Counted from the stretch's first letter, positions 1 to 9,022 are shown. The stretch is 64,000 bases of DNA from VGSG01 sp040756375 (GCA_040756375.1 JBFLZC010000008.1:1-64000), one strand, 5' to 3'. A program made the numbers and translations. The notes: generated by a model from the sequence alone, not told the origin.

Positions 1-603
1 TGGTCGTAATCCGCCCTGATCTCTCGACTCATCTCTGCCTCACTTGATTTTTCCCGCCTTTATAGTACATCCATCCACACATCGCGAGACAAAAATGGAG
101 TTTTGAGACAGTTTCTTCATTGCCGGGTGAGGTGAACCTTCAACGCATAAGATCTTTAAGTCCCAGAGGGACGGTAGAGCTCTTCAGCAACGCAGACTCC
201 CTCTTCCAACATAAATCCAGCTTTCTGTCGTCCCTCTGGGACTCTCGAAACCGGGAATGTTGGAGCTGGGTTTTCCCGGCGATGAATCGCCGGGCTACTT
301 TCTATGGCCCTTTCGGGGCCTGAAAGGCCAAAACCGCTGGTCCTATTCTGAGGCCTGTAGGCGGCCCCGCGGTCTTCAATGCCTAGCGAACAGCGTCAAG
401 ATGTGCGCCAAGGTCCACGGTCCCCTTTCCTCCTCCCCTCAGGGAGAGGGTTGCAGAATCCTCTCCTCTTGTGGGGCAGTCCCGCGGCCTCGCGGGATTC
501 CAGCCTGCCGGCGGCCTGGAAAGGCCGCCCCACAATAATGGGAAGGTGAGGGGGATTCCACCTTGATTCAAAGGCACGGAATTCAATGCAGCCTCGCAAA
601 ATT
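1..603. repeat. Gene-free, repeat-rich left edge
   Basis: No convincing gene is present. Two facing copies of a GTCCCAGAGGGAC-like palindrome lie near 160-172 and 229-241. GC-rich stems follow near 421-545, including CCCGCGGCC/CGCGGGAT and GGCGGCCT/AGGCCGCC. The composition matches other gaps in this window, such as 44281-44320 and 47400-47480, which carry similar CTCTCCC...GGGAGAGG stems. The short open frames here have no usable ribosome binding site and run through the repeats. The most economical reading is decayed dispersed repeat DNA. Confidence 0.5.
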
Positions 604-903
604 CTATTTGTCGGGTGCAGTGTATCGGACTGCCTTTGCCCATGCTTGACGTTTCTCCAGCTCCTTGTCCAGTTCCAACCCTGGGAGCGCGGCAACGAGC
701 ATTTCGGATTTGTCTGCATCCAGGATAAGCGTCCAGAGTTGTACTTTACCATCCTCGGCCAACTCCAGCATGGCCTCTTCGACCTGGCGTGTTTCCTTTT
801 CGTCTATATCGCTGCCTACTATCGCGAGGACGGCGCGAGCCGTGGTCCAGCCCGGTCCTTCGAGTTTGGTGAGTACGGCTTTCTTGAGTTCTTCGTGGGC
901 CAT
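604..903 (-). CDS. Small acidic hypothetical protein
   Basis: A 99-residue cytosolic protein with no family I recognise. The start is well supported: an AGGAGGT Shine-Dalgarno lies 5 nt before the ATG. It has no signal peptide or membrane segment. The sequence looks helical and acidic (DEKETRQVEEAMLELAEDG), and an aromatic stretch (KVQLWTLILD) follows a possible helix-turn-helix-like N-terminus (AVLTKLEGPGWTTARAVLAI). A small winged-helix fold is conceivable but unproven. The gene stands alone between repeat-filled gaps, so context gives no clue to its role. Confidence 0.6.
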   Translation of the reverse strand: MAHEELKKAVLTKLEGPGWTTARAVLAIVGSDIDEKETRQVEEAMLELAEDGKVQLWTLILDADKSEMLVAALPGLELDKELEKRQAWAKAVRYTAPDK

Positions 904-1491
904 GAGGTACCTCCTGGCCGGCTCTCATACCACGAACTGGGCGGCACGTCTAATCCCAGGACGGTATCAAGCAATCAGCTTTCCGACATACCAGGCACTG
1001 ACCTGATCAAGCTCAGGTCAGTGGCACCCCTGGAGCGATTCTGGTTGATCGCGGGGTGCCACTGCTGAAACTGTCTCAGAATTACCTAGTCCGGCCAAAA
1101 TCGTAGCACGATTCCTCGTAGGGGCGGGTTTGAAACCCGCCCCTGGTCGATTGTTTCAGAATGGGCAGGTTTAAAACCTGTGCCTACAGCGGTTTTCGTC
1201 TGCCGCGAGAAGAAGACGAGGCCACGCTTCCGATAGGGGGCGCCGAATCTGCACTCGTTCGTGGCACGATTTCCGTTGGACTCGTAGTTTTGAGACCGCC
1301 ACTGCTGGCTCGTCCAGCAATGCAACTTCGATCAGGCGAGAAAGTTGAGAACAACCCAAGCCCTTGTTCTGGCCTTGGAAGTGCGTTCGCATTAGCCTGG
1401 CTTTGGTGTTTGGGTCCGAACGATTCGGCCGGAAATCGAAGACATCATGACTGCGCGGCTTGTACGAGCGTGAATCTCCTGACGAGCCACG
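904..1491. repeat. Intergenic region with palindromic repeats
   Basis: This 588-bp gap contains a perfect 25-bp palindrome at 1120-1144: 12-nt arms AGGGGCGGGTTT and AAACCCGCCCCT around a single G. A degenerate partner (GGGCAGGTTT/AAACCTGTGCC) follows at about 1163-1188. The pair begins with GTAGGGGC and ends with GTGCCTAC, so the unit has inverted ends like a small palindromic mobile element. The rest shows no gene. Confidence 0.55.
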
Positions 1492-3438
1492 CTATTCCTT
1501 TGCGCCATAGGTTTGGAGCACTTGTATGACTTCTTTGTGGTCTTTCTCCTTTGCTATCTTAAAGGCAGTACGGCCCTGCCAGTCTTGGGCATTGATGTCA
1601 GCTCCCTTCTCCAGAAGCGCTTTCACTATTTCCGTGTGTCCACCGTCCGCGGCAGCGAGTAAAGGCGTCCAACCGCCTGGACTCGATGCATTGACATCGG
1701 CACCGTCACGGAGAAGTGCACTCATCACCTCCAGATCCCCGCGCATCGCGGCCTCAATCAGAGGCGGCCTGCTGAAGTCGCCTGTTGCGCCTCTGTCTTG
1801 AAGCGTTTTGACAACGTCCCAACGTCGCCCGAGGACAGCCCAATTCAGTGCCGTCTTGTGATTCCTGTCCGTCGCTTTGAGATCGGCGCCCTTTTCCAGC
1901 AATAGGTTCACAACCTCCAGGTTGCCTTTCCAGGCAGCCCACATAAGAGCAGTATCTCCTATCTTGCCCTTTCCATTGACATCTGCGCCCTTGTCCAACA
2001 GCAGTTTGACGAGATCCATGTCACCTATTTGTGCAGCGAGTGCTAGTACTGGCCCATCCACGGGATGGACCGCGTTGACGTCAGCCCCATGTTCCAATAG
2101 AACTTCCACCAGTTTCAGGGGCACCTCCTTGTGGCCGTACGGCCGGATTACGCTGAGAAGTTCGCCGGGATGGACACGAGCGCCCTTCTCCAAGAGGAGC
2201 TTCACTGTTTCCAAGTGACCGCGCTCTGAAGCACGCCAGAGGGCCGCCGAGCCCTTATCGTCCTGTGCTTCGATCAAGGCACCCTTTGCGATAAGCAGTC
2301 TTACCAAATCGACATGCCCCAGCCCGGCAGCTATACTCAGCGCTGTCTCATCGCGAATGTCTGCGGCCTTCAAATCCGCCCCATTATCCAGGAGCAGGGC
2401 AGCCAATTCCAGATCGCCTTTACGCGCAGCAATCATGAGGGCTGTGCGCTCATACTGGTCCTTTGCATTGACATCTGCGCCTTCCTTTAGGCGCTGTCGA
2501 ATTTCTTGGATCTCCCGGAGGCTGGCCAGTTGGCTCACATTGAGCCTCACTCCTCGGCCTTTCAGCAGCTCGATAACGTCTGAATGACCCTTTTTAGTTG
2601 CCGCCAGTAGCGCTGTGCTGGCCCCGTATCCGTTGCCGTCGACAGGGACGCCTTTATCCAGCAAAAGCCTAACTATGTCCGCGTGGCCTAGTTTGGCGGC
2701 CGAAATCAGGGCCTGCGTCCCCTGTCCGATCTCACCATTAAGTTTCGCTCCATTCTCCAGCAGCAGTCTCACCATTTTCAAGTCGCCCTTGTCGACGGCT
2801 TCAGAAAGAGCGGTGGTCGCCGGGAGTCTTCGGTTGTTCAGCCAGGCATTCACGTCCGCGCCAATTCCGACCAGAAATCCTACCACTTCTCGATGACCGC
2901 CTCTGGCAGCAGCGATCAGGGGCGTGCCTATGCCATAGTGTAATGCATTGATATCCGCGCCTTTGGCCACGAGCAGTCGCACGATCCCAAGGTGGCCCTG
3001 CTCCGCGGCGCAAATCAGTGCAGTTCCGCTTCCTGCGACCATGGCATTGACTTCGGCTCCTCTAGCCAGGAGGAGTTCAACGACTTCAAGGTGACCGTTT
3101 CGAGCGGCCTCAATCAGCGGTGTGGATTCGACGTCTTCCTGCATGCCGCCATTGACATCGACGCCCTTGTCAAGCAGCCGTCGAACCACCTCCAAGCGAC
3201 CCGCTCCGGCGGCCCATATTAGAGCTGTCCTGCCCTCCGTAGCCTTAACCTCTGCATCACTGCTTCGTTCCAGGAGGTTCAGAACTTGCTCGACGTAAGC
3301 CTTTTCAGCGGCCCGTGTGGAATCTTCATTGTTTTCGTGAGCCTCAGCGATGCCCGAGCAAGCCAGCAGCTGAAGAAGCAATACGGTAGCGAGGACTTCT
3401 TTCGTCAAACGGAGAATGGCACCGCAGTTCCGAGGCAT
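1492..3438 (-). CDS. Exported ankyrin-repeat protein
   Basis: A 648-residue protein made almost entirely of about 18 ankyrin repeats of roughly 33 residues, with the usual TALIxAAxxGHLEVVxLLLxKGADVN pattern. Repeats 8 and 12 are degenerate. Ankyrin arrays bind other proteins, and the partner is unknown. I place the start at 3438 (MPRNCGAIL) rather than at the longer open frame to 3615. The downstream start has a G-rich ribosome site and leads directly into a hydrophobic signal segment ending LLQLLAC, which may be a lipobox with Cys27; cleavage after AEA is the alternative. The protein is therefore probably periplasmic or membrane-anchored. It is monocistronic and divergent from the rnf operon. 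Confidence 0.85.
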   Translation of the reverse strand: MPRNCGAILRLTKEVLATVLLLQLLACSGIAEAHENNEDSTRAAEKAYVEQVLNLLERSSDAEVKATEGRTALIWAAGAGRLEVVRRLLDKGVDVNGGMQEDVESTPLIEAARNGHLEVVELLLARGAEVNAMVAGSGTALICAAEQGHLGIVRLLVAKGADINALHYGIGTPLIAAARGGHREVVGFLVGIGADVNAWLNNRRLPATTALSEAVDKGDLKMVRLLLENGAKLNGEIGQGTQALISAAKLGHADIVRLLLDKGVPVDGNGYGASTALLAATKKGHSDVIELLKGRGVRLNVSQLASLREIQEIRQRLKEGADVNAKDQYERTALMIAARKGDLELAALLLDNGADLKAADIRDETALSIAAGLGHVDLVRLLIAKGALIEAQDDKGSAALWRASERGHLETVKLLLEKGARVHPGELLSVIRPYGHKEVPLKLVEVLLEHGADVNAVHPVDGPVLALAAQIGDMDLVKLLLDKGADVNGKGKIGDTALMWAAWKGNLEVVNLLLEKGADLKATDRNHKTALNWAVLGRRWDVVKTLQDRGATGDFSRPPLIEAAMRGDLEVMSALLRDGADVNASSPGGWTPLLAAADGGHTEIVKALLEKGADINAQDWQGRTAFKIAKEKDHKEVIQVLQTYGAKE

Positions 3439-3678
3439 GGCGACCCCCCGTTGGGTAGCAGATTCAGAATCAGTCAGACTGAGCACCCGGTGGCTTCGTT
3501 CCGGGCTACAACTCCTTGGGATAACAAGCATACCTCTCCGGTGGCTCGGATTCAAACGAAACCGAAAGGAGTGAGTACGTGCGCGATAGGAGGCGAGGGG
3601 ATAAGCCAGTGACAAGTTTGTTGTGGTAGCGCAATACTGAATGCCGTTGAACGTAGCGTTGCCGTTGTAACCGACTTG

Positions 3679-3724
3679 AGAGGTTAGCCGATTCTCACGC
3701 CGCGCATTTTAGCGGCGAACCTCT
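3679..3724. other. Nested stem upstream of the rnf promoter
   Basis: An outer inverted repeat AGAGGTT (3679-3685) / AACCTCT (3718-3724) encloses an inner stem CGCCGC/GCGGCG. The structure abuts the -35 box of the rnf promoter. It could be an operator or the end of the ankyrin-side intergenic region. No T-tract follows, so a terminator is unlikely. Confidence 0.35.
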
Positions 3725-3752
3725 TGACACAGCCTCCGCACAATTATATGTT
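3724..3752 (+). promoter_or_regulatory. Sigma-70 promoter for the rnf operon
   Basis: A perfect TTGACA (3724-3729) is followed after 17 nt by TATGTT (3747-3752), which matches the -10 consensus at four of six positions. Transcription would begin near 3759 and give a leader of about 180 nt before rnfC. I recognise no riboswitch in that leader. Confidence 0.5.
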
Positions 3753-3941
3753 TGGTCGCTATATCAGCATCACGGTTCCACGCGAACCCGTCCCCCCTGT
3801 TTAGGGCAGAGCATTTGAGCAATCTCACATCGATGGATGGTGCAGGCCGGCTGTGAGGGCACTGCAAACGGGAGTGGTTCGAGACCGTCGTATCCCCCCG
3901 GTTGCCCGAAAGCCTGAGCACGCATCCGAGAAAGAGCAGAC

Positions 3942-5267
3942 ATGGCAGGATTAACGTTTTCCAAAGGTGGAGTCCACCCGGAAGAACATAAGGAACTGAC
4001 CGAGCACCTCGCGATTGAGGAGATGCCGCCTCCCGCGCAGGTTGTGCTCCCGCTCTCCATGCACTTCGGCGCAATTGCGCAGCCGCTGGTCAAGAAGAAG
4101 CAAGAGGTTCAGGAAGGCGAGCTGATCGCTACCGTCGAGAAGGGGCTGGGCGCGCCGATCCATAGCAGCGTCACGGGCACGGTCAGGACTATCGAACCGA
4201 GGCCGCATCCCACTATGGTTCGTTGCGATGCGATCATCATCGATCGTGACCCGGCCGCGGCTCCCCGAACGTACGAGCGCGAGGACTGGACGAAGCTCTC
4301 GAAAGAACAGCTCCTGGCGCGGGTAAAGGACGCGGGTATCGTAGGGCTAGGCGGCGCGGGATTCCCCACCGCGGTCAAGTTATCTCCTCCGCCTGCAGCC
4401 AAGGTCGATGTGCTTATCCTCAACGGCGCTGAATGCGAACCGTACCTCACCACCGATCACCGGATCATGCTGGAGCATCCCGAACAGGTGGTGGAAGGCG
4501 CCAAGATCATAGTGAAAATCCTGGGAATCAAGAAAGGCATTATCGGCGTCGAGCTAAACAAGCCTGACGCGATTAATGCGCTTCAGAAAGCGGTGAAATC
4601 TTCTTCAGGCTCTGGCGAAGGGGAAATAGCCGTCCAGGGCATGACGGTCAAGTATCCCCAGGGTTCCGAGAAGCAGTTGATCTACTCGCTCACCAAGAGG
4701 TCGGTTCCGGGCGGCGGCTTGCCGTTTGACGTGGGGGTGATCGTTCAGAATATCTCCACCACTATCGCGATCCACGAAGCCGCGACCATGAACAAGCCGC
4801 TTTACGAAAAGGTGATGACGGTTTCAGGCCGAGCAATCAAGCGGCAGGCGAACATCAAGGTCAAGGTCGGCACGGTCCTTTCCGACGTGGTTGAATACTT
4901 GGGCGGGGTTTCCAACGATCTGCTGAAGATAGTTTCTGGCGGGCCAATGATGGGATTTGCCATGTCCACCATGGACGTTCCCGTGGTCAAGACCACATCG
5001 GGCGTGCTGTTCCTGAACAGCAACGAGACGAGCGTGGGCGCGTACGGTCCGTGCATTCATTGTGGTTGGTGCTTGCAGGCATGTCCAATGGGTTTGGCTC
5101 CCAAAGAGATAGGGATCTACGTGGAAGCCGGCAAAGGCCACCTCACCGAGCGCTTCGGAACAATGGAATGTTTTGAGTGCGGATGCTGCGCATACGTGTG
5201 CCCGGCCAAGAGGCCGCTGGTGCAGTTCTGCCGACTGGCCAAAATAGGCATTAAAAGAGGGTCTTAA
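3942..5267 (+). CDS. rnfC: Rnf complex subunit RnfC
   Basis: RnfC is the peripheral NADH- and FMN-binding subunit of the Rnf complex, the membrane ferredoxin:NAD+ oxidoreductase coupled to Na+ or H+ transport. The 441-residue length is typical of short, non-proteobacterial-type RnfC. The N-terminus begins TFSKGGVHPEEHK, as in the family. A Gly-rich flavin/NADH region follows (GIVGLGGAGFPTAVKL, LILNGAECEPYLT). Two C-terminal CxxCxxCxxxC motifs near residues 371-381 and 410-420 bind two [4Fe-4S] clusters. It is the first gene of rnfCDGEAB. In an anaerobe this complex would balance ferredoxin and NADH pools produced by beta-oxidation or reverse electron flow. Confidence 0.97.
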   Translation: MAGLTFSKGGVHPEEHKELTEHLAIEEMPPPAQVVLPLSMHFGAIAQPLVKKKQEVQEGELIATVEKGLGAPIHSSVTGTVRTIEPRPHPTMVRCDAIIIDRDPAAAPRTYEREDWTKLSKEQLLARVKDAGIVGLGGAGFPTAVKLSPPPAAKVDVLILNGAECEPYLTTDHRIMLEHPEQVVEGAKIIVKILGIKKGIIGVELNKPDAINALQKAVKSSSGSGEGEIAVQGMTVKYPQGSEKQLIYSLTKRSVPGGGLPFDVGVIVQNISTTIAIHEAATMNKPLYEKVMTVSGRAIKRQANIKVKVGTVLSDVVEYLGGVSNDLLKIVSGGPMMGFAMSTMDVPVVKTTSGVLFLNSNETSVGAYGPCIHCGWCLQACPMGLAPKEIGIYVEAGKGHLTERFGTMECFECGCCAYVCPAKRPLVQFCRLAKIGIKRGS

Positions 5268-5324
5268 GGCGCCGCCGCCAAAGGAATTTTAGGGGATGCC
5301 CTGCGTGTCGCTTGGCGAAATGCC

Positions 5325-5354
5325 TGTACTGGCCCACGGCCATGCGCCAGTACA
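5325..5354. other. Hairpin between rnfC and rnfD
   Basis: A perfect 9-bp inverted repeat TGTACTGGC (5325-5333) / GCCAGTACA (5346-5354) surrounds a 12-nt loop. It lies in the unusually long 167-nt rnfC-rnfD gap, just ahead of the proposed rnfD ribosome binding site. A role in mRNA processing or differential stability is possible. Confidence 0.4.
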
Positions 5355-5434
5355 AAGACGGCTTACCGACGCATCTCTCCAAGATGCCCATAGGTTTTGC
5401 GATAACTCATAGAGTTTCATGGGAGGGTAGGACC

Positions 5435-6499
5435 ATAGAAACGCAAGTCCAACAAAGTCCCGCTATAGAACCGCAGTGGGCAGTATCCATATCGCCCCAC
5501 ATCAGACAGGCTCAGACAACGGCCGGAATCATGTGGACCGTGTCCGGTTCGCTTGTGCCGGTGTTGTTGCTGTCGATCTACAACTTCGGCCTGAGGAGCT
5601 TGTTTATCACTCTTTCCAGCGTGGTCTCGTGCGTGGTGGTTGAGGCGATCTGCCAGAGAGCGTTGGGAAGACCGATTTCGGTGAAGGACGGGAGCGCAGT
5701 CCTGACCGGCATTCTGCTCGCGTTCGTCATCCCGCCCGGTGTGCCGTACTGGTTACCGATCATCGGCGCAGTGGGCGCAATCTTTATCAACAAGCAGCTC
5801 ATGGGAGGCCTAGGTTTCAACGTATGGAACCCGGCTCTGGTCGGCCGTGCGCTCCTTACTGCAGCATTCCCGGTATACATGACCGCGGCGTGGATTCCCT
5901 CGCGTGAAGTAAGCCATGTGCCGATCCTCAATTACATCTGGGGCGGCCTGGACGGCGTTACCACCGCGACGCCACTGTACGTGCTCCGGCATTACGGCAT
6001 GGAGGCGCTTACGCAGCAATTCGGCGACCTTCCGGCGATCTACACGAACTTCTTGCTAGGCTTCAAACCGGGCTGTATCGGCGAAACGTCCGCGTTGCTC
6101 ATTCTGCTCGGTGGGTTGTTCCTGATCGTGCGCGGCATTATCACCTGGCACATCCCCGTGTCTACGCTGGCAAGCGTAGCGGTGATCAGTTGGGTGTTCG
6201 GTGGCGATACCTGGTTCAGCGGACCGGTCCTGGTGCATCTCCTCTCCGGAGGCGTAATTCTCGGAGCCTTCTATATGGCTACGGACTACGTCACTTCACC
6301 GTCGCTCAAGACTGCGCAGATCATCTTCGGGATTGGAGTGGGCGGTCTCACCATGCTCATTCGCCTCAAGGGAGGCTATCCTGAAGGGGTTTGCTACGCC
6401 ATTCTGCTCATGAATTGCCTCACACCGGCCCTGAATGAATGGTTCAGACCGGAGAGGTTTGCGCCGCCCAAACCGGCGCCTGTAGCAGCAGCCAAATAG
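5435..6499 (+). CDS. rnfD: Rnf complex membrane subunit RnfD
   Basis: RnfD is an integral membrane subunit that carries covalently bound FMN. The family N-terminus SISPHIRQAQTTAGIMW is followed by about ten hydrophobic segments. The flavinylation motif appears as DGVTTATPL, the last Thr being the expected acceptor. The start is the odd point. No in-frame ATG, GTG or TTG upstream (5312 TTG, 5342 ATG, 5384 ATG) has a ribosome site. A strong GGGAGGGT lies just before an in-frame ATA at 5435, which gives exactly the expected N-terminal length (354 residues). I therefore propose an ATA start; a base error or the longer 5312 start remain alternatives. The C-terminus ends in a short Pro/Ala-rich tail. 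Confidence 0.9.
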   Translation: METQVQQSPAIEPQWAVSISPHIRQAQTTAGIMWTVSGSLVPVLLLSIYNFGLRSLFITLSSVVSCVVVEAICQRALGRPISVKDGSAVLTGILLAFVIPPGVPYWLPIIGAVGAIFINKQLMGGLGFNVWNPALVGRALLTAAFPVYMTAAWIPSREVSHVPILNYIWGGLDGVTTATPLYVLRHYGMEALTQQFGDLPAIYTNFLLGFKPGCIGETSALLILLGGLFLIVRGIITWHIPVSTLASVAVISWVFGGDTWFSGPVLVHLLSGGVILGAFYMATDYVTSPSLKTAQIIFGIGVGGLTMLIRLKGGYPEGVCYAILLMNCLTPALNEWFRPERFAPPKPAPVAAAK

Positions 6500-6525
6500 G
6501 TTGTATGGATCACTGAGGGTTTTTC

Positions 6526-7434
6526 ATGAAGGACATTATCAAGATCACTATGAGCCTTACCGGCGTGTGCATAGCAGCAGCGCTCATTCTGGGCGCGGTG
6601 TACACTCAGACTGAGCGGCCCCGCCAAGCAGTCGAAAAGATGCAGAACGAAGAGGTCATCCAGGGGCTGCTCGGATATGGACATGGGAAGCACGCCCCGT
6701 CCGATCTGGTAGTGTACCGGATTGACCGGTACGTGGTGCAGGACGCGAAGCGACAGACTCTGCTCGGGTACGTGCTGCCGGTGAAGGATGGCAAATTCAC
6801 CCTCACACTGCTGGATCTCGAGGGCAAGCCTGTAGACAAGATGCCGGTCACGGCTACCGCGGCAGAGCTTGAGAACAAGGGTACGCGTAATGCGGCTGTG
6901 AAGGCTGCTCTGCCAAAGGGCTCCGAAGCCATGTACGCGGACACCTACTACATCGCGGATCAGGGTGGAAAGAGGCTCGGATACGTACTTCCCGGAATCA
7001 CACAAGGTTTCAAGACCTTTATCAAGCTCATGGTCTCGCTGGATTCCAAGTTCACCGTAACGGGCGTGGCCATTACCGAATCGGAAGAAGACCCCGGGTT
7101 GGGTGCCGAGATCCAACAGGATTACTTCAGAAACCAGTTCAAGGGGAAGACTCAGGACCAGTTAGCCAAACTCAAGGTCATCAAGGAGCCGCTGCCCGAC
7201 GAATACTTCAACGTGCTGGATCCGAAGAAGACCAAGAAACTGGGGATCAAGGCGGAAGAGATCAAGAAGATCAAGGAGAAGCACCTCCCGGACGATATTT
7301 ACGCCCTGACCGGCGCGACTATCTCGAGCCGTGCGGTGACTCGTGGCGTCCAAGACACGGTGAGGAAATTCGCTTATCGATTTGACATGCTGAAGAAAGC
7401 TGTTGAGAAGGAAAATATTCCCGTTGCCTTTTAG
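6526..7434 (+). CDS. rnfG: Rnf complex flavoprotein subunit RnfG
   Basis: RnfG is the FMN-carrying subunit anchored by one N-terminal transmembrane helix (about residues 9-26), with its main domain on the periplasmic side. The C-terminal FMN-binding domain contains DIYALTGATISS. Thr265 of the TGAT motif is the expected site of phosphodiester FMN attachment by ApbE. The upstream ITESEEDPGLGAEI segment is also conserved in the family. At 302 residues it is longer than many RnfG proteins, with extra sequence ahead of the FMN domain. It sits 26 nt after rnfD and 12 nt before rnfE. No apbE gene is visible in this window. Confidence 0.95.
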   Translation: MKDIIKITMSLTGVCIAAALILGAVYTQTERPRQAVEKMQNEEVIQGLLGYGHGKHAPSDLVVYRIDRYVVQDAKRQTLLGYVLPVKDGKFTLTLLDLEGKPVDKMPVTATAAELENKGTRNAAVKAALPKGSEAMYADTYYIADQGGKRLGYVLPGITQGFKTFIKLMVSLDSKFTVTGVAITESEEDPGLGAEIQQDYFRNQFKGKTQDQLAKLKVIKEPLPDEYFNVLDPKKTKKLGIKAEEIKKIKEKHLPDDIYALTGATISSRAVTRGVQDTVRKFAYRFDMLKKAVEKENIPVAF

Positions 7435-7446
7435 TGGAGGAACACG

Positions 7447-8067
7447 GTGAGCAGATATTCAGATCTTATATGGCGCGGCTTAATTCCTGAGAACCCCATA
7501 TTTCGCCTCGCGCTGAGCATGTGCCCTGCGGTTGCAGTGACCGTGAACGTGAAGAACGGACTCATGCTCGGCTTGGCAGTGGTTTTTGTCCAGGTAATGT
7601 CAAGCTGTACGGTTTCTGTCTTCCAGCGGCTCATCCATCCGCGAATCCGCATCCCCGCTTACGTGCTCATCATTGCACTCTGGGTAAGCGTAGTAGACAT
7701 GGTTCTCCCGGTAATCAACCCAGCCGTCTATGAGCAGGTCAAGCTGTTCGTGAAGCTCATTGTGGTGTTCGCCATCATCATATCTCGATTGGAGCTCTTC
7801 GCTTCCAAAGAGCCTCTCGTCCCTTCTTTCTTTGACGGACTAGGTATGGGACTCGGATTTCTCTTCGGGCTCTGTCTTATCGGCGCCATTCGTGAGCTCA
7901 CGGGAACCGGCGAGCTCTATGGCTACGAGATCCTGGGTTTCAAGCCCCTGCTCGTGATGATCCTTCCCGCGGGAGGCTTCTTTGTGATCGGCTTTGTTAT
8001 GGCAGCTTTCAATTACATCGAATACAGGCTCACGGGCAAAATACCCACTTCCGGAGGAGGTCACTAA
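7447..8067 (+). CDS. rnfE: Rnf complex membrane subunit RnfE
   Basis: RnfE is one of the two paralogous six-helix membrane subunits (RnfA and RnfE) thought to form the redox-linked ion path. The 206-residue protein opens with the family signature WRGLIPENPIFRLALSMCPAVAVT. It starts at GTG with a GGAGG ribosome site 6 nt upstream. The conserved Cys of SMCP is a candidate iron-ligand residue in this family. One base separates its stop codon from the rnfA start, so translation is probably coupled. Confidence 0.96.
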   Translation: MSRYSDLIWRGLIPENPIFRLALSMCPAVAVTVNVKNGLMLGLAVVFVQVMSSCTVSVFQRLIHPRIRIPAYVLIIALWVSVVDMVLPVINPAVYEQVKLFVKLIVVFAIIISRLELFASKEPLVPSFFDGLGMGLGFLFGLCLIGAIRELTGTGELYGYEILGFKPLLVMILPAGGFFVIGFVMAAFNYIEYRLTGKIPTSGGGH

Positions 8068-8068
8068 C

Positions 8069-9022
8069 ATGGAGACCTCCCGAATCATCGCAATAACTGC
8101 AATTGCTGTTGTGTTGGCGTGCTTCGCGGCATCCCCGGTAATAGCGGATTTCTCCAAAGAGGGTTCGTTCAAGAAGGACAAGCAGATCGAGCTCGACTTC
8201 GGCGTCCCGGTGGATGAGAGTTGGGCTCAAGAGTTGTCCAACTACACTGTCTACGAGAAGCCGGACCCGGATATTCGTGTGCCGGTGGAATCCGCGACAC
8301 TGGATCCGAGGAGGCTCAAGGTAACCCTGACCTTCAAGGAGACCCTTAATCGGGCCGAGCCATACATCGTGGAGGTCAAGGATGTCATTTCCGACGGCAA
8401 GCCGATCGGGAGCGGGCGATTCCTCGTGAAGAAAAGCCAGGCTTCAATCATGATGGGGATAATCCTCGCGGCCATGCTCATCGAGAACTTCGTATTTACT
8501 AAGTACTTGGGATTGTGCATCTTTTTTGGAGTTTCGCAGAAGCGAGAGACCGCGATCGGCATGGGAATCACCTTTACCATCGTTATGGTGCTTAGCGCAT
8601 TCTTCTGTTGGGCGCTGTACCGTTATGTGCTGACCACGCTGCACCTGGACTTCCTTAAGATTATCGTCTTCATCGGAACAACGGCCATATTCGTGCAAGC
8701 AGTGGATACGGTCTTGCGAAAAGTGAACCCCTATCTTTTCAAGCGGTTGGGTGTCTACTTAGTGCTGATCGTGACCAACTGTATCATCCTCGCGGTCCCG
8801 TTGATCAATGCGGACAAAGGGTATGGCCCGGTAGAGAGCCTGAGCGAGGGCGCCGGCGCGGGAGTCGGCTTCGCGATCGCGCTATTCCTGATGGCATGTG
8901 TCAGAGAGCGATTGGAGGTGTGTCGAGTGCCTCCCACGTTCGCTGGTTTGCCGATTGCGTTCATTGTGGCAGGCCTGTTTGCGCTGGCGTTCCTTGGTTT
9001 TTCAGGGCTTGTGGTTTTCTGA
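8069..9022 (+). CDS. rnfA: RnfA with an added N-terminal exported Ig-like domain
   Basis: Residues from about 125 to 317 are a normal RnfA (MGIILAAMLIENFVFTKYLG onward, six helices, conserved TNCIIL and GAGAGVGFAIAL regions). Ahead of this lies an extra 120 or so residues. They comprise a signal-like segment (IIAITAIAVVLACFAASPVIA) and a beta-rich domain (IELDFGVPVDE...SATLDPRRLKVTLTF...YIVEVKDVISDG) that resembles SbsA/Big_5 Ig-like domains. RnfA normally has about 190 residues and begins at the first helix. The start is secure: GGAGGAGG lies 7 nt upstream of ATG 8069, just after the rnfE stop. Since the RnfA N-terminus is expected outside the cytoplasm, the added domain would be periplasmic. 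Its partner is unknown. Confidence 0.92.
   Translation: METSRIIAITAIAVVLACFAASPVIADFSKEGSFKKDKQIELDFGVPVDESWAQELSNYTVYEKPDPDIRVPVESATLDPRRLKVTLTFKETLNRAEPYIVEVKDVISDGKPIGSGRFLVKKSQASIMMGIILAAMLIENFVFTKYLGLCIFFGVSQKRETAIGMGITFTIVMVLSAFFCWALYRYVLTTLHLDFLKIIVFIGTTAIFVQAVDTVLRKVNPYLFKRLGVYLVLIVTNCIILAVPLINADKGYGPVESLSEGAGAGVGFAIALFLMACVRERLEVCRVPPTFAGLPIAFIVAGLFALAFLGFSGLVVF

Noticed and set aside
257..538. Short plus-strand frame through the left-edge repeats
   Set aside because: It runs through palindromic repeat DNA, has no ribosome site and has a repeat-like translation.
3439..3615. N-terminal extension of the ankyrin protein
   Set aside because: The extra 59 residues are not conserved-looking, lack a ribosome site and would bury the signal peptide.
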